DNA of 64,000 nucleotides from Paenibacillus polymyxa (GTDB lineage: Bacteria > Bacillota > Bacilli > Paenibacillales > Paenibacillaceae), in assembly GCF_015710975.1 (NCBI RefSeq), contig NZ_CP049783.1, positions 2,671,501 to 2,735,500 of the forward strand, written 5' to 3'. Of this stretch, positions 55,258 through 64,000 are shown piece by piece; position 1 is the first letter of the stretch, and the number at the start of each line of letters is the position of its first letter. The notes beneath the pieces are model-generated. The model saw only the letters and a program-made list of their open reading frames with translations, had not been told where the DNA came from and ran no database searches. Position numbers and translations under genes: made by a program.

Positions 55258-58182
55258 GTGAAAAAAATGATATTATGCTTGTTAAGTGCCAGTCTGATAT
55301 GTTTAGCTGCACCGGTTTCTACTAAAGCCTTTTCGGGTGAGGTCACACAAGGCACAGGCTCCTATTCAACCACACTACCTGCCGGAGCAGCTACACCGCA
55401 AAACGAAATTTATAAGACAGCGAATGTAACTAGCCCAATGCCTACTAACGACTGGTGGAGCAGTCTGGCCTGGGTGCCCTACTCCGAGGCTCAATATCCG
55501 CATCCACTTGCCTTGAAAAATCAGCAAAACGGTCTGCGCATCTTTAACCCAAGCGGTAAAATTACGGTGAATCCGGGATACATTGCAGGCTGGATGGATG
55601 ATGTGAATGATTTTACCATCGGACATTCTGAAAGCGCTTCATTTCCGGATGCCAAGGTGGATGGCTTCAGTGACTGGTTTGTCAAATCGTTATTTCAAAG
55701 CGGCAGCAACAAAATGAGTGCTACCTATGGGCATGGCTCTCCTTATGTTTTTTTCGAGTTTGGCGGCGGTAATCCCAAGCTCTCGTTCAATGAGGTACCC
55801 AAGGTCTGGTCTGGCTCCGCTACCTCCCCTGTGCTTGGCATTACGATCAATGGCTCACACTATGGTCTGTTTGGTCCTTCCGGCAGCACTTGGTCTGGTC
55901 TCGGAACGAGCACTCTGATCAATCAATTGAACGGGAAAAACTATTTTACAGTGGCGGCTTTGCCTGACAATACAACGGCGACCTTGGACAAATTTCAGCA
56001 ATATGCCTATTCTTTTGTTACAGACTCCAAAGCACAGTACAGCTACAACGAAGCCTCTTCCGAGGTAACAACCACCTTTACCGTTACAACAACCGCAAAA
56101 CAAGGTACACAAGCGGGTACTATTTTTGCCTTATATCCACATCAGTGGAAAAACTCATCACAATCTCTACTGGGCTATACGTACAATTCTGTACGTGGTC
56201 TGATGAAAACAGCGGAAGGGGCTTCTTTTCAAACGAAGATGAAGTTTACAGGCGTGCTCCCTTCTTTGCCCGATTTGGGGTCTTATGATAAAAATAAGCT
56301 GAATAGTTATATAGACGAAGCGAAAGCGGAAGTATATTCTGGCGATGGTGACACGTACTGGACTGGAAAACGTTTGGGCAAGCTGGCAGCCTTGGCGCCA
56401 ATTGCTGACCAGGTGGGCAATACCGCAGCAGCGAGCCAGTTCCGCAATGAGATTAAAAGTCGGCTACAGGACTGGTTTAAGGCCAGCGACAGCTCAGGAA
56501 ACCTGAAAAGCTCGAACCTATTTGTGTACAATAGCAATTGGGGGACATTAATCGGTTATCCCGACAGCTTTGGCAGTGCGGTAGAATTAAACGACCATCA
56601 TTTCCATTATGGATACTTTATTAAGGCTGCGGCCGAAATTGCACGGTTGGACAAGAGCTGGGCATCCAATTCACAATGGGGGCAGATGGTGCAGCTGCTC
56701 ATTCGCGACATTGCCAATACAGACAGGTCTGATTCTAAATTTCCGTATTTACGTAATTTTGATCCCTATGCCGGTCACACCTGGGCTTCCGGTCATGCCA
56801 AATTTGGCGACGGCAACAACAATGAATCCTCCTCGGAAGCGATGAATGCTTGGGCCGGTCTGATTTTATGGGGCGAGGCGACGGAAAATACCCAAACTCG
56901 TGATCTGGGCATCTATCTATATACAACGGAAATGAATGCGATTAACGAATACTGGTTTGATGAACAAGGTACAAACACCCCTTCAGGGATGCAAAGTGCG
57001 ACGGCAAGTATGATCTGGGGTGGTAAAACGGTCGGGAATGCTACATGGTGGACCAATAACCCCGCAGAGGTGCATGGCATCAACTGGCTGCCGATTACTT
57101 CTGCTTCCTTGTATCTGACACAATATCCGGAATATGCGGCTAAAAATTTTAGCAATCTGCTGCAAAAAAGTGGTGGGAATTTCAGTCCGTGGGAAGATAT
57201 CGTGTATATGTACAGAGCGATTTCGGACCCGTCCGATGCCAAGGCCAAATTCAGTGCACGCGTAGCGGCGATGACACCGGAAGCTGGGAATTCCAAGGCG
57301 AATGCCTACCACTGGATTTATAACTTGGATGCTGTTGGCAACATCGACCGTAGCGTCACTGCCAATTCACCTATTTATGCCGTATTTCATAAGAACGGTG
57401 TAAAAACCTATGTGGCCTACAACTTTACCAACCAAGAGAAAATAGTAACCTTTTCAGATGGACATAGTATTACCGTGCAGCCGAACAGCTTTAATATCGG
57501 AAATGGAAACGGCGGCGGCAATCCACAACCTGATATAGAGGCCCCAACCAGCCCCGCCAATGTGCGAGCTACGGCCAAAACGGCTTCGGCGGTTACACTG
57601 GAGTGGGAGGCAGCTACAGACAATGTTGGCGTTACGGGATATATCGTGTATAAGGACGGGACTCAGGAGGCTGAGATAAACGGCACTTCCGCTTCAATTA
57701 CAGGACTGAATGCAGCGACCGCTTATAGCTTTACCGTCAAGTCTCGTGATGCAGCCGGTAACCTGTCTGCGGCAAGTCGTGCTGTATCGGTAACTACGGA
57801 GGCAGCATCTGGCGGCAATGAGGGTGGCGGAGAAACGGAGGATTACACCGTACGGGCCCGCTTTGTCAGCGATCGTGAAGCACTGCTTCAATTTACCCCC
57901 AAAACAGCCTCAGCCTATGTTGACGTGCATTATACTTTATTAGGTGGGCAACAGCTCAACTACCGGATGACCAACAACGCCGGTGTTTGGGAGCAGCGGG
58001 TTAAAGACCTCACCATCGGAAAGGCCGTCAGCAATTGGTTCACCTATGAAAAGGCGGGATTGCAATATGAGACGCCTTCATTCAGCTATACCCACCAGAC
58101 GGCCTCTACAACGACAGGGGTTTCCGAAATTTCCGCGATCGAGGCGTTAGACACGTTCCAGCCCGGGCTTGCTCCTGAATAA
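55258..58182 (+). CDS. Secreted GH81 endo-beta-1,3-glucanase with FN3 and CBM56-like domains
   Basis: 974 residues. A signal peptide (about 1-25) is followed by a GH81 catalytic region (to about residue 750; DHHFHYGYF near 446, and NNNESSSEAMNAW with E523 and E527 as the catalytic-acid region), a Gly/Asn linker, a fibronectin type III domain (about 761-851) and a C-terminal beta-1,3-glucan-binding domain of the CBM56 type (about 861-948). It cleaves laminarin and fungal or oomycete wall glucan outside the cell. I chose GTG 55258, 10 bases after AAGGAGG; the frame extends 27 codons upstream. An array of short repeats lies in its upstream region. Confidence 0.92.
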   Translation: MKKMILCLLSASLICLAAPVSTKAFSGEVTQGTGSYSTTLPAGAATPQNEIYKTANVTSPMPTNDWWSSLAWVPYSEAQYPHPLALKNQQNGLRIFNPSGKITVNPGYIAGWMDDVNDFTIGHSESASFPDAKVDGFSDWFVKSLFQSGSNKMSATYGHGSPYVFFEFGGGNPKLSFNEVPKVWSGSATSPVLGITINGSHYGLFGPSGSTWSGLGTSTLINQLNGKNYFTVAALPDNTTATLDKFQQYAYSFVTDSKAQYSYNEASSEVTTTFTVTTTAKQGTQAGTIFALYPHQWKNSSQSLLGYTYNSVRGLMKTAEGASFQTKMKFTGVLPSLPDLGSYDKNKLNSYIDEAKAEVYSGDGDTYWTGKRLGKLAALAPIADQVGNTAAASQFRNEIKSRLQDWFKASDSSGNLKSSNLFVYNSNWGTLIGYPDSFGSAVELNDHHFHYGYFIKAAAEIARLDKSWASNSQWGQMVQLLIRDIANTDRSDSKFPYLRNFDPYAGHTWASGHAKFGDGNNNESSSEAMNAWAGLILWGEATENTQTRDLGIYLYTTEMNAINEYWFDEQGTNTPSGMQSATASMIWGGKTVGNATWWTNNPAEVHGINWLPITSASLYLTQYPEYAAKNFSNLLQKSGGNFSPWEDIVYMYRAISDPSDAKAKFSARVAAMTPEAGNSKANAYHWIYNLDAVGNIDRSVTANSPIYAVFHKNGVKTYVAYNFTNQEKIVTFSDGHSITVQPNSFNIGNGNGGGNPQPDIEAPTSPANVRATAKTASAVTLEWEAATDNVGVTGYIVYKDGTQEAEINGTSASITGLNAATAYSFTVKSRDAAGNLSAASRAVSVTTEAASGGNEGGGETEDYTVRARFVSDREALLQFTPKTASAYVDVHYTLLGGQQLNYRMTNNAGVWEQRVKDLTIGKAVSNWFTYEKAGLQYETPSFSYTHQTASTTTGVSEISAIEALDTFQPGLAPE

Positions 58183-58224
58183 ATTCGAAATTATGGATAT
58201 GATAATTATAGAGGAGATAAAAGT

Positions 58225-58854
58225 ATGACAGAATTTTGGGAATCAAGCTTTATAGAAAATCAAATGATGTGGGGCTTTGAACCTTCAGACTCAGCAATTC
58301 TGACCAAGGACTTTTTCATTGAAAAGAACGTTAAGAATATATTGATACCTGGTATTGGATATGGTAGAAATGCCAAGGTTTTTATGGACAACGGAATACA
58401 TGTTACAGGTATTGAGATTTCAAAAACAGCGATTGATTTGGCAAGACAAAAAGGGCTCAATATCAGTATTTTTCATGGCTCCGTAATGGATATGCCTTTT
58501 GATAACAAGCTTTATGACGGCATATTTTGTTATGCGCTTATTCACTTATTGAATAAAAGTGAGAGAGAGAAATTTATTAAGGATTGCTATCATCAGCTAA
58601 AGCCAAATGGATATATGGTTTTTACTACTATTTCAAAGGAAGCTCCGATGTTTGGAAAGGGAAAGCAGCTAGGTAAAGACTATTTCGAGATCATGGAAGG
58701 GGTAAACATGTTTTTTTATAATGCTGACTCGATAGAACAAGAATTCGGAAAATATGGATTAACAGAAATTTCGGAAATTGTTGAGCCACATAAAAATATG
58801 GAAAGCAAACCTCCATTCAAATTTATCATGGTCAAATGTCACAAAGAGCTGTAA
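58225..58854 (+). CDS. Class I SAM-dependent methyltransferase
   Basis: 209 residues. The SAM-binding motif I is ILIPGIGYGRNAKVF, the acidic end of strand 2 is VTGIEIS, motif II is GSVMDMPFDNKLYDGIFCYALIHLL, and the LKPNGYMVF block follows. It resembles the TehB/UbiE-like Methyltransf_11/12 group. GAGGAG lies before the ATG. It follows the glucanase by about 40 bases without an obvious terminator between, so read-through transcription is possible. Substrate unknown. Confidence 0.85.
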   Translation: MTEFWESSFIENQMMWGFEPSDSAILTKDFFIEKNVKNILIPGIGYGRNAKVFMDNGIHVTGIEISKTAIDLARQKGLNISIFHGSVMDMPFDNKLYDGIFCYALIHLLNKSEREKFIKDCYHQLKPNGYMVFTTISKEAPMFGKGKQLGKDYFEIMEGVNMFFYNADSIEQEFGKYGLTEISEIVEPHKNMESKPPFKFIMVKCHKEL

Positions 58855-58871
58855 GTGAATGGTGAGAGAAC

Positions 58872-58911
58872 GACATGAGGGAAGCACATATGCTTCCTCC
58901 GTGTCTTTTTT
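58872..58911 (+). terminator. Terminator of the methyltransferase gene
   Basis: Stem GAGG(G)AAGCA with TGCTTCCTC around CATA, extended by GACA with TGTC, then seven T. Confidence 0.8.
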
Positions 58912-58929
58912 TGTTTTTTATGGGGTCGT

Positions 58930-59402
58930 AATACTTTCGCCATGTTCGTGAGTGCAAGGGTGCGCAATAATGATAAAGGCTGATACGGAAGATATTACCG
59001 AGGCGAGGATTTCCAAAGGTCCCGCAGTGCCTGCCCTAATCGGATCAGGTATCCTGTAAATCTGATGTATCCACCAACAATTAGGGTTCGATTCCCAATC
59101 GCCTTCCAAGCGACTTTTGGTAGAGTATTCGAATGGACGAATAAAACAATGAAAAGACCCCGATAAGAGCATCCCATGTCTGGTCTTGATGACAGATGCT
59201 GGAGCGATGGCTATGCGGTCAGCGGATACCGGAGAGAGCAAGCGCCGACAGGACCAGAGGCTACGGGAATACAGATTCACAGTCGATGTTGGGCTGGTGA
59301 ATTCAATCCCCGAAACACGGGAACAGGCGGCTCCTTTCTTTTTCCTTAAGCTTGGCCCCGCCTTTCACACGGAGGGATGCTCTGCAAGGGTCCTACCCCT
59401 GC
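58930..59402 (+). ncRNA. Candidate structured non-coding RNA region
   Basis: About 470 bases without a credible gene but with many short perfect pairings: CCCTAAT (59034-59040) with ATTAGGG (59080-59086); TCGC with GCGA (59099-59113); TATTCG with CGAATA (59126-59143); TCTGGTC (59179-59185) with GACCAGA (59252-59258); CCCG with CGGG (59309-59321); and GCAAGGG with CCCCTGC at the end. A T-loop-like GGGTTCGATTCCC (59084-59095 area) is present, but no tRNA can be folded around it. The density of hairpins and the GC content, higher than its flanks, suggest a structured RNA or the remains of an RNA element such as an omega-RNA (HEARO) or an intron. The family is not established, and strand is a guess. 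Confidence 0.35.
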
Positions 59403-59464
59403 TATAACAAATAAAAATAAAGAATCCTCATTTTAAAAATGTGTTTTGACTCAACGTGCGAATA

Positions 59465-59610
59465 AGCGGAGCGGTCCGTTCGAATCTGGAGAAGCGAAGC
59501 GTTCGCCTTTGCACCTGAATTTTAACCCTATAAGGGGTTCATCAAATCCAAAAATTCAGGAGCAACAGCGATCGGAAGATCAAATGGAACGTGGAGCCGC
59601 TACACGCGGA
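59465..59610. repeat. Dispersed repeat with internal inverted repeat
   Basis: CCTGAATTTT and AAAATTCAGG form 10-base arms (about 59513-59560) around a small hairpin, AACCC-TATAAG-GGGTT. Directly after it, GCAACAGCGATC followed by GGAAGATCA is the reverse complement of a segment in the element at 54736-54756, and a GTGGAGCC/GCGGAGCC block beyond it is also shared. It looks like a member of a small repeat family. Confidence 0.5.
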
Positions 59611-59657
59611 AAATGTACATTTTTAAGTTGAGGATTTTTAACACTAGGAGTGATACG

Positions 59658-60776
59658 ATGTTTAAGAAGATAACGATTAAAGCCGATGAGCGCGGACTGC
59701 TGTTCAAAAAAGGAAGCTACCACAAGTTGTTGCTCCCAGGTACCTACCTATTGAAGACATTTCAGCAGGAAGCTGTTGAAATTTTGAATGTAGCCGAATC
59801 ATTTTTTGTACCAGATCATGATATTCGTTTGTTTTTGACAGATCCTCTATTGCTGGAGCAATTGACTGTCATCGATGTAGAGGATCATGAATATGTGCTG
59901 CATTATGAGGATAATCGGTTTGTAGAACTGCTGACAGCAGGGAAATATGCATTTTGGAACATGCTTAAGGAGCATCGTTTTGTTCGAGCAGATACCCGGC
60001 AGCCTGCAATTGATAAGGCTTTGGGGCAAGCATTCTTGTCCAAGACACCGGGCTTCTGGAAAGCCCTTCAGGTGGCCAGTCATGAATTGGGGTTTTTGTA
60101 TTACGATAATGTGCTGCAAGGTGAACTGAAACCGGGCAAATATTATTTCTGGTTGTCCACGGTGAATACAGAGATCAAAACATTAGATATGCGACAGCAG
60201 CAGATGGACCTGATGGGGCAGGAAATCATGACTGAAGACAAAATCACGCTGCGCCTTAACTTCGTCTGTCAGTACCGGATCATCGAGCCGCTACGGGCGT
60301 TGGAATTCAGAGCATACGAGGAACAAATATACATTATGCTTCAACTGCTGCTGCGTGAATACGTGGGCACAATGAAGCTGGATGATTTGCTGAAAATGAA
60401 GCAGGAGATCGCGGAATATGTCTTGACACGACTGAATGAGCAGAGCGGTGAATATGGGGTTACTTTTACATCCGCAGGGGTGAAGGATATTATTTTGCCG
60501 GGGGATATCAAGGATATTCTGAATACGGTGCTATTGGCAGAGAAGAAGGCACAAGCCAACCTCATCACACGACGTGAAGAGACGGCATCCACTCGTAGTT
60601 TGCTCAATACGGCCAAGCTGATGGACGAAAACTCCACCCTCTATCGTCTCAAAGAGCTGGAATTCATGGAAAAAATCTGCGAGAAGATTGGTACGATATC
60701 GCTGACTGGCGGAAATACGCTGCTGGAGCAGCTAAACACGTTGGTTCATATGAAAGAGGGGCAGGGACTCCAATAA
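59658..60776 (+). CDS. SPFH/Band 7 (slipin-type) protein
   Basis: 372 residues. An N-terminal region of about 170 residues (ADERGLLFKKGSYHKLLLPG and a second similar LKPGKYYFW turn) precedes a Band 7 domain (about 170-300), followed by a helical, charged tail typical of oligomerising SPFH proteins (LLAEKKAQANLITRREE). There is no obvious transmembrane helix, so membrane contact may be peripheral. AGGAG lies 8 bases before the ATG at 59658. Such proteins organise membrane microdomains or support proteases; its specific role is unknown. Confidence 0.8.
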   Translation: MFKKITIKADERGLLFKKGSYHKLLLPGTYLLKTFQQEAVEILNVAESFFVPDHDIRLFLTDPLLLEQLTVIDVEDHEYVLHYEDNRFVELLTAGKYAFWNMLKEHRFVRADTRQPAIDKALGQAFLSKTPGFWKALQVASHELGFLYYDNVLQGELKPGKYYFWLSTVNTEIKTLDMRQQQMDLMGQEIMTEDKITLRLNFVCQYRIIEPLRALEFRAYEEQIYIMLQLLLREYVGTMKLDDLLKMKQEIAEYVLTRLNEQSGEYGVTFTSAGVKDIILPGDIKDILNTVLLAEKKAQANLITRREETASTRSLLNTAKLMDENSTLYRLKELEFMEKICEKIGTISLTGGNTLLEQLNTLVHMKEGQGLQ

Positions 60777-60778
60777 CG

Positions 60779-60834
60779 GAAAATACTCCCGAACGATGAG
60801 TGCAAGCTGGCTCAAGGTTCGGGAGTATTTTTTT
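60779..60834. terminator. Bidirectional terminator between the SPFH and CheW-like genes
   Basis: AAATACTCCCGAAC (60781-60794) pairs perfectly with GTTCGGGAGTATTT (60817-60830), followed by a T tract that runs into the stop codon of the CheW-like gene. Confidence 0.85.
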
Positions 60835-61246
60835 AATTCGTCTTGGTGGATGCGAGAAAAGCGTCCATATCGATCACCGGAATGAGAGTACCCCGATGCT
60901 CCATCACAGTAGGAAACAATTCGCGTTGCCATTCTTCCTCATTGCTTTGTAGCTGACTGTCTTCAGCAGATGCCGTATCCTCCACCTGATCGACAAGCAG
61001 GGCAATCTTCGCACGACTGAGCAAAATCATTTTGTCCTCGGAGGAGTCGCTCGATGCGGGAAGAAACAGTTTTTTGCGAAGATTAAGGATTGTAAATACA
61101 TCGCCACGAATGGTCACCATTCCTTCATGCCATGCTTCGGAAAAGGGGAGCGGTGTCCCTTTTTTGGCATTCATAACTTCTTCGACTTCCAGAAAGTTTA
61201 ACGCGAACTTCTTGTCCGCCAGACTGCACACAATATATTCAGACAT
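60833..61246 (-). CDS. CheW-like adaptor protein
   Basis: 137 residues, one CheW domain: SEYIVCSLADKKFALNFLEV, then GMVTIRGDVFTILNLRKKL and LLVDQVEDTA, TLIPVIDMDAFL. CheW proteins link chemoreceptors to the CheA kinase at the inner membrane face. The start at 61246 is set by AAGGAG upstream; the frame is open 12 codons further. It stands alone with no receptor or kinase gene beside it, so it probably serves the main chemotaxis array or a signalling protein elsewhere. Confidence 0.87.
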   Translation of the reverse strand: MSEYIVCSLADKKFALNFLEVEEVMNAKKGTPLPFSEAWHEGMVTIRGDVFTILNLRKKLFLPASSDSSEDKMILLSRAKIALLVDQVEDTASAEDSQLQSNEEEWQRELFPTVMEHRGTLIPVIDMDAFLASTKTN

Positions 61247-61520
61247 AACAATTCTCCTTACATATTCAGATAAGTCCATCACAAGTTGTGAACTAGCGGT
61301 AAATTGGGTTAACTATTGCGTTTTGACAGATGGAACGATAAAGTGGAGGATGCGGTAAAATGGTTTTAGTTAATCACAGAATATCACAAACGAGCAGTTA
61401 AATCTTCCAAAATAACAACCAACCGGACAAGGCGGGCTTCGAGTTTCCCTTCATATATAATGTTTGGAGCTGAGGTCGTGTCCGATGCACTACATTTTAA
61501 GATAAGCGGGTTGAGGTAGA

Positions 61521-62247
61521 ATGGATCATGAAAAGCAGCGGTTAAGTATCGAGGCAGCCAGATTATACTATCTGAACGACTATAGCCAGCAGGATATCGC
61601 GGTCAGACTCGGAGTTTCGCGGCCTACGGTATCGCGGTTACTTCAGGCTGCCAAGGAACAGGGATACGTGCGGATCAGTATTGTGGACCCCATGGAGGAT
61701 ATGGACGCGCTCGGAGAGCAGGTGAAAAAGAAATACGGGCTGGATACCGTGCTGGTCTGTTATTCGCCATTAAATGAATATCAGGAGATCAAGAAGCATA
61801 TTAGCAAAAAAGCAGCCGACTATTTGCATGAAACGGTACAGGATGCTGATATTATTGGAGTGACATGGGGAACAACCATGCATGCGGTGGCGCTTCATCT
61901 CCAGCAAAAGCAGGTCAAGGGAGTTGAGGTGGTTCAGCTCAAAGGAGGCGTAAGCCATTCGCATGTCAACACTTATGCCGTGGAAACCGTGAATTTGTTC
62001 GCAGAAGCCTTTAACACCATAGCTCGGTATTTGCTCGCGCTTTTTTGACGATGAGGGCAACATATGCAGTCAGGAAATCAACAGCCGTACCGTTGGAATT
62101 GATTTACCTGAGCTGCGAAAGAAGGAGAAGTCCATCCTTGTAGCTGGAGGCCAGCGCAAAGTAGAGGCCATTCGGGCATCACTGCGCGGCAAGTATGCGA
62201 ATATCTTGGTGACGGATCAGTTTACAGCACAAGCACTTTTGCAATAG
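61521..62247 (+). pseudogene. deoR: deoR, SorC-family deoxyribonucleoside regulator, with internal deletion and frameshift
   Basis: The first part (61521 to about 62030) encodes an intact N-terminus like Bacillus DeoR: helix-turn-helix YSQQDIAVRLGVSRPTVSRLLQ, then GVTWGTTMHAVA and GVEVVQLKGGVSHSHVNTYAVETV. After EAFNTIARYL the frame stops at 62046-62048. From about 62038 a different frame continues with RFFDDEGNICSQEINSRTVG and SILVAGGQRKVEAIRASLRG to a stop at 62245-62247, which matches the end of DeoR. Roughly 85-95 residues of the effector domain are missing in between. Full-length DeoR is about 313 residues. The product is probably non-functional, leaving the downstream deo genes without this repressor. 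Confidence 0.82.
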
Positions 62248-62337
62248 AACCTGTGGGTCTCAATTTCAATTAAACATGGTTACGGTGTGTGCCTACAGGG
62301 TAACATGAATTGTAGGTGAACGGCCTGTGTACAAGCG

Positions 62338-62373
62338 TGAACATAATTTCAAAATGTGTTTTACATATGTTCA
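62338..62373 (+). promoter_or_regulatory. Dyad in the deo promoter, candidate DeoR operator
   Basis: TGAACATA (62338-62345) and TATGTTCA (62366-62373) are perfect inverted repeats; TGAA-CATAAT-TTCA is nested in the left half. The right half overlaps the promoter spacer. Confidence 0.5.
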
Positions 62374-62388
62374 GAGCCGTGCTATGAT
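62360..62388 (+). promoter_or_regulatory. Promoter of deoC-cdd-nupC
   Basis: TTTACA (62360-62365) and TATGAT (62383-62388) with a 17-base spacer, about 70 bases before deoC. Confidence 0.6.
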
Positions 62389-62457
62389 GATCTCATCACA
62401 GAGAAATAAATGATTCATTTTCTTCACACTATTTATTAAATGAAGGAGCCTTTAGAT

Positions 62458-63120
62458 ATGAACATTGCAGCATTAATCGACCATACATTGTTGCGTGCAG
62501 ATGCGACGAAGGATGAAATTACAAAACTGACTGCTGAGGCAAAAAAATACCAGTTTGCTTCTGTATGTGTGAATCCGGCGTGGGTAGCTTATGCAGCCGA
62601 ACAGCTCGCAGGCACAGGCGTGGCTATCTGTACGGTTATCGGATTTCCACTGGGAGCCAATACATCGGCAACGAAAGCGTTTGAAACCAAAGATGCTATT
62701 GCTAACGGTGCAACTGAAATTGATATGGTAATTAACATAGGCGCTTTGAAGGCGCGTGATGTACAGCTTGTCGAGCAGGATATCCGTGCAGTTGTGGAAG
62801 CGGCTGCGGGTACACTGGTAAAAGTAATTATCGAAACCTGCCTGCTGACAGACGAAGAGAAGGTACTGGCGTGTGAGCTGTCCGTCAAAGCCGGAGCAAA
62901 TTTTGTGAAAACTTCGACGGGTTTCTCTACAGGTGGAGCTACTGTGGAAGACGTAGCGTTGATGCGCAAGACAGTAGGACCTGATATTGGTGTTAAAGCT
63001 TCTGGCGGCGTACGCAGCCTGGAGGACGTACAAAAATTAGTAGAAGCTGGCGCAAGTCGGATCGGTGCAAGTTCCGGTGTGAAAATCATCGAGGGCGAGC
63101 AATCTACATCTTCCTACTAA
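62458..63120 (+). CDS. deoC: Deoxyribose-phosphate aldolase
   Basis: 220 residues, a TIM-barrel class I aldolase that splits 2-deoxyribose-5-phosphate into acetaldehyde and glyceraldehyde-3-phosphate. Key segments: [23 protein letters not shown] with the proton-relay Asp, [15 protein letters not shown] with the Schiff-base Lys, and GVKASGGVR with the second Lys. AAGGAG lies 11 bases before the ATG at 62458. It is the first gene of a nucleoside-catabolism operon with cdd and nupC, controlled in Bacillus by DeoR, whose gene here is broken. Confidence 0.97.
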   Translation: MNIAALIDHTLLRADATKDEITKLTAEAKKYQFASVCVNPAWVAYAAEQLAGTGVAICTVIGFPLGANTSATKAFETKDAIANGATEIDMVINIGALKARDVQLVEQDIRAVVEAAAGTLVKVIIETCLLTDEEKVLACELSVKAGANFVKTSTGFSTGGATVEDVALMRKTVGPDIGVKASGGVRSLEDVQKLVEAGASRIGASSGVKIIEGEQSTSSY

Positions 63121-63546
<426 letters not shown>

Positions 63547-63548
63547 AA

Positions 63549-63580
63549 AAAAGAATGCCTCTTTGGGGCGCATTCTTTTT
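63549..63580 (+). terminator. Hairpin between cdd and nupC
   Basis: AAGAATGC (63551-63558) pairs with GCATTCTT (63570-63577), followed by T. It could end cdd transcription or reduce expression of nupC. Confidence 0.7.
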
Positions 63581-63588
63581 ATGGGCAA

Positions 63589-63602
63589 TGTAAGCGCTTA
63601 AT
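63589..63602 (+). promoter_or_regulatory. cre-like CcpA site before nupC
   Basis: TGTAAGCGCTTAAT contains the palindromic core TAAGCGCTTA and differs from the cre consensus only at its right edge. It lies 20 bases before the nupC start. Confidence 0.5.
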
Positions 63603-63621
63603 GTAATGAGGGGGAATTGAA

Positions 63622-64000
63622 ATGAAATATGTAATCGCTTTGGTGGGATTGCTCGTTGTATTTGCACTTACTTACGTTGCCAGCAGTGACAAGCGTAAAA
63701 TCAGGTATCGTCCGCTGATAGTTATGGTTGTTCTGCAAGCAGCGCTTGCTTTCGTATTGCTGAACACAGAGATTGGTGAAATTCTAGTCAAAGGTTTTGC
63801 AAAAGGTTTTAATAGTCTGATTGGTTATGCTATGGAAGGGATTAACTTCGTTTTTGGCGGAATTGCGAATGAAGGAGCAGCACCGTTCTTTATCGGTGTA
63901 CTGCTGCCAATCGTGTTCATATCCGCACTGATTGGGATTTTACAATATGTAAAAGTGCTGCCTTTCATTATTAAATATATCGGACTTGTCTTGAGCAAAG
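63622..64000 (+). CDS. nupC: Concentrative nucleoside transporter NupC (3' end outside window)
   Basis: 126 codons are visible. The sequence begins MKYVIALVGLLVVFALTYVASSDKRKI and continues through several hydrophobic segments with GYAMEGINFVFGG and APFFIGVLLPIVFISALIGIL, which are hallmarks of the CNT family N-terminus. It imports nucleosides with protons or sodium. GGGGG lies before the ATG. It completes a deoC-cdd-nupC salvage operon, with a hairpin and a cre-like site just before it that may give it separate control. Confidence 0.92.
   Translation, partial: MKYVIALVGLLVVFALTYVASSDKRKIRYRPLIVMVVLQAALAFVLLNTEIGEILVKGFAKGFNSLIGYAMEGINFVFGGIANEGAAPFFIGVLLPIVFISALIGILQYVKVLPFIIKYIGLVLSK

Noticed and set aside
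59075..59110. tRNA 3' half (GGGTTCGATTCCC)
   Set aside because: The T-arm-like segment has no matching acceptor, D or anticodon arms within the expected distance.
58918..59280. Minus-strand open frame of 120 codons
   Set aside because: No ribosome-binding site, no recognisable domain and composition unlike the surrounding proteins; the region is better explained by paired non-coding segments.

Overview
The window looks like a chromosomal segment of Paenibacillus polymyxa or a very close relative. The evidence is a polymyxin-type NRPS (threonine code followed by three 2,4-diaminobutyrate codes), secreted plant-polymer hydrolases (GH11 xylanase, a pectate lyase/pectin methylesterase fusion, GH81 beta-1,3-glucanase), an H-type small acid-soluble spore protein, lipoprotein-type solute-binding proteins and low-GC Firmicute promoters and terminators. 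The species name is an inference from gene content. The first 14 kb are clearly more GC-rich than the rest.

Layout. 1-14.13 kb: 3' part of pmxE, entering in the C domain of module 2 and ending in a terminal C domain. A single-base loss at 9332-9337 breaks the reading frame between A and carrier domains. 14.5-15.6 kb: xynA, then a fragment of a formylglycine-generating-enzyme-like gene. 15.7-21.5 kb: LacI regulator, ABC sugar importer and GH32 beta-fructosidase, with a promoter carrying two palindromes and a cre-like site. 21.5-23.4 kb: macrolide-type glycosyltransferase (minus strand), sspH and a small companion gene. 23.6-30.2 kb: NarL-type two-component system followed by a membrane-fusion protein and an RND pump. 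30.3-31.8 kb: MarR regulator overlapping a threonine-aldolase-like PLP enzyme. 32.0-36.4 kb: AraC regulator divergent from the pectinase fusion. 36.6-41.9 kb: second glycosyltransferase, SET-type sugar-efflux MFS, alpha/beta hydrolase, alkaline-phosphatase-superfamily lipoprotein. 41.9-44.1 kb: arsR-arsB-arsC. 44.3-47.5 kb: MarR, HlyD-type and ABC-2 permease genes (minus strand). 47.7-51.4 kb: AlaX-type editing protein, YoaK/DUF1275 protein, DJ-1/PfpI protein, two HxlR regulators. 51.6-54.7 kb: FAD monooxygenase, GTP cyclohydrolase II and RibD. 55.2-58.9 kb: GH81 glucanase and a SAM methyltransferase. 58.9-59.6 kb: a hairpin-rich non-coding stretch and a dispersed repeat. 59.6-61.2 kb: SPFH-family protein and a CheW-like protein. 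61.5-64 kb: a broken deoR, then deoC, cdd and the start of nupC.

The genes form mostly short, independently regulated cassettes: antibiotic production, plant-polymer and fructan use, export and detoxification (RND, MFS, HlyD/ABC-2, ars), and nucleoside salvage. Points that stand out are the pmxE frameshift, near-identical duplicated NRPS modules, an identical orphan ribosome-binding 12-mer in two hydrolase leaders, the pectate lyase-methylesterase fusion, the ribA-ribD pair next to a flavin monooxygenase, a 16-bp-period repeat array before the glucanase, the structured non-coding region near 59 kb, and the deleted deoR facing an apparently intact deo promoter.
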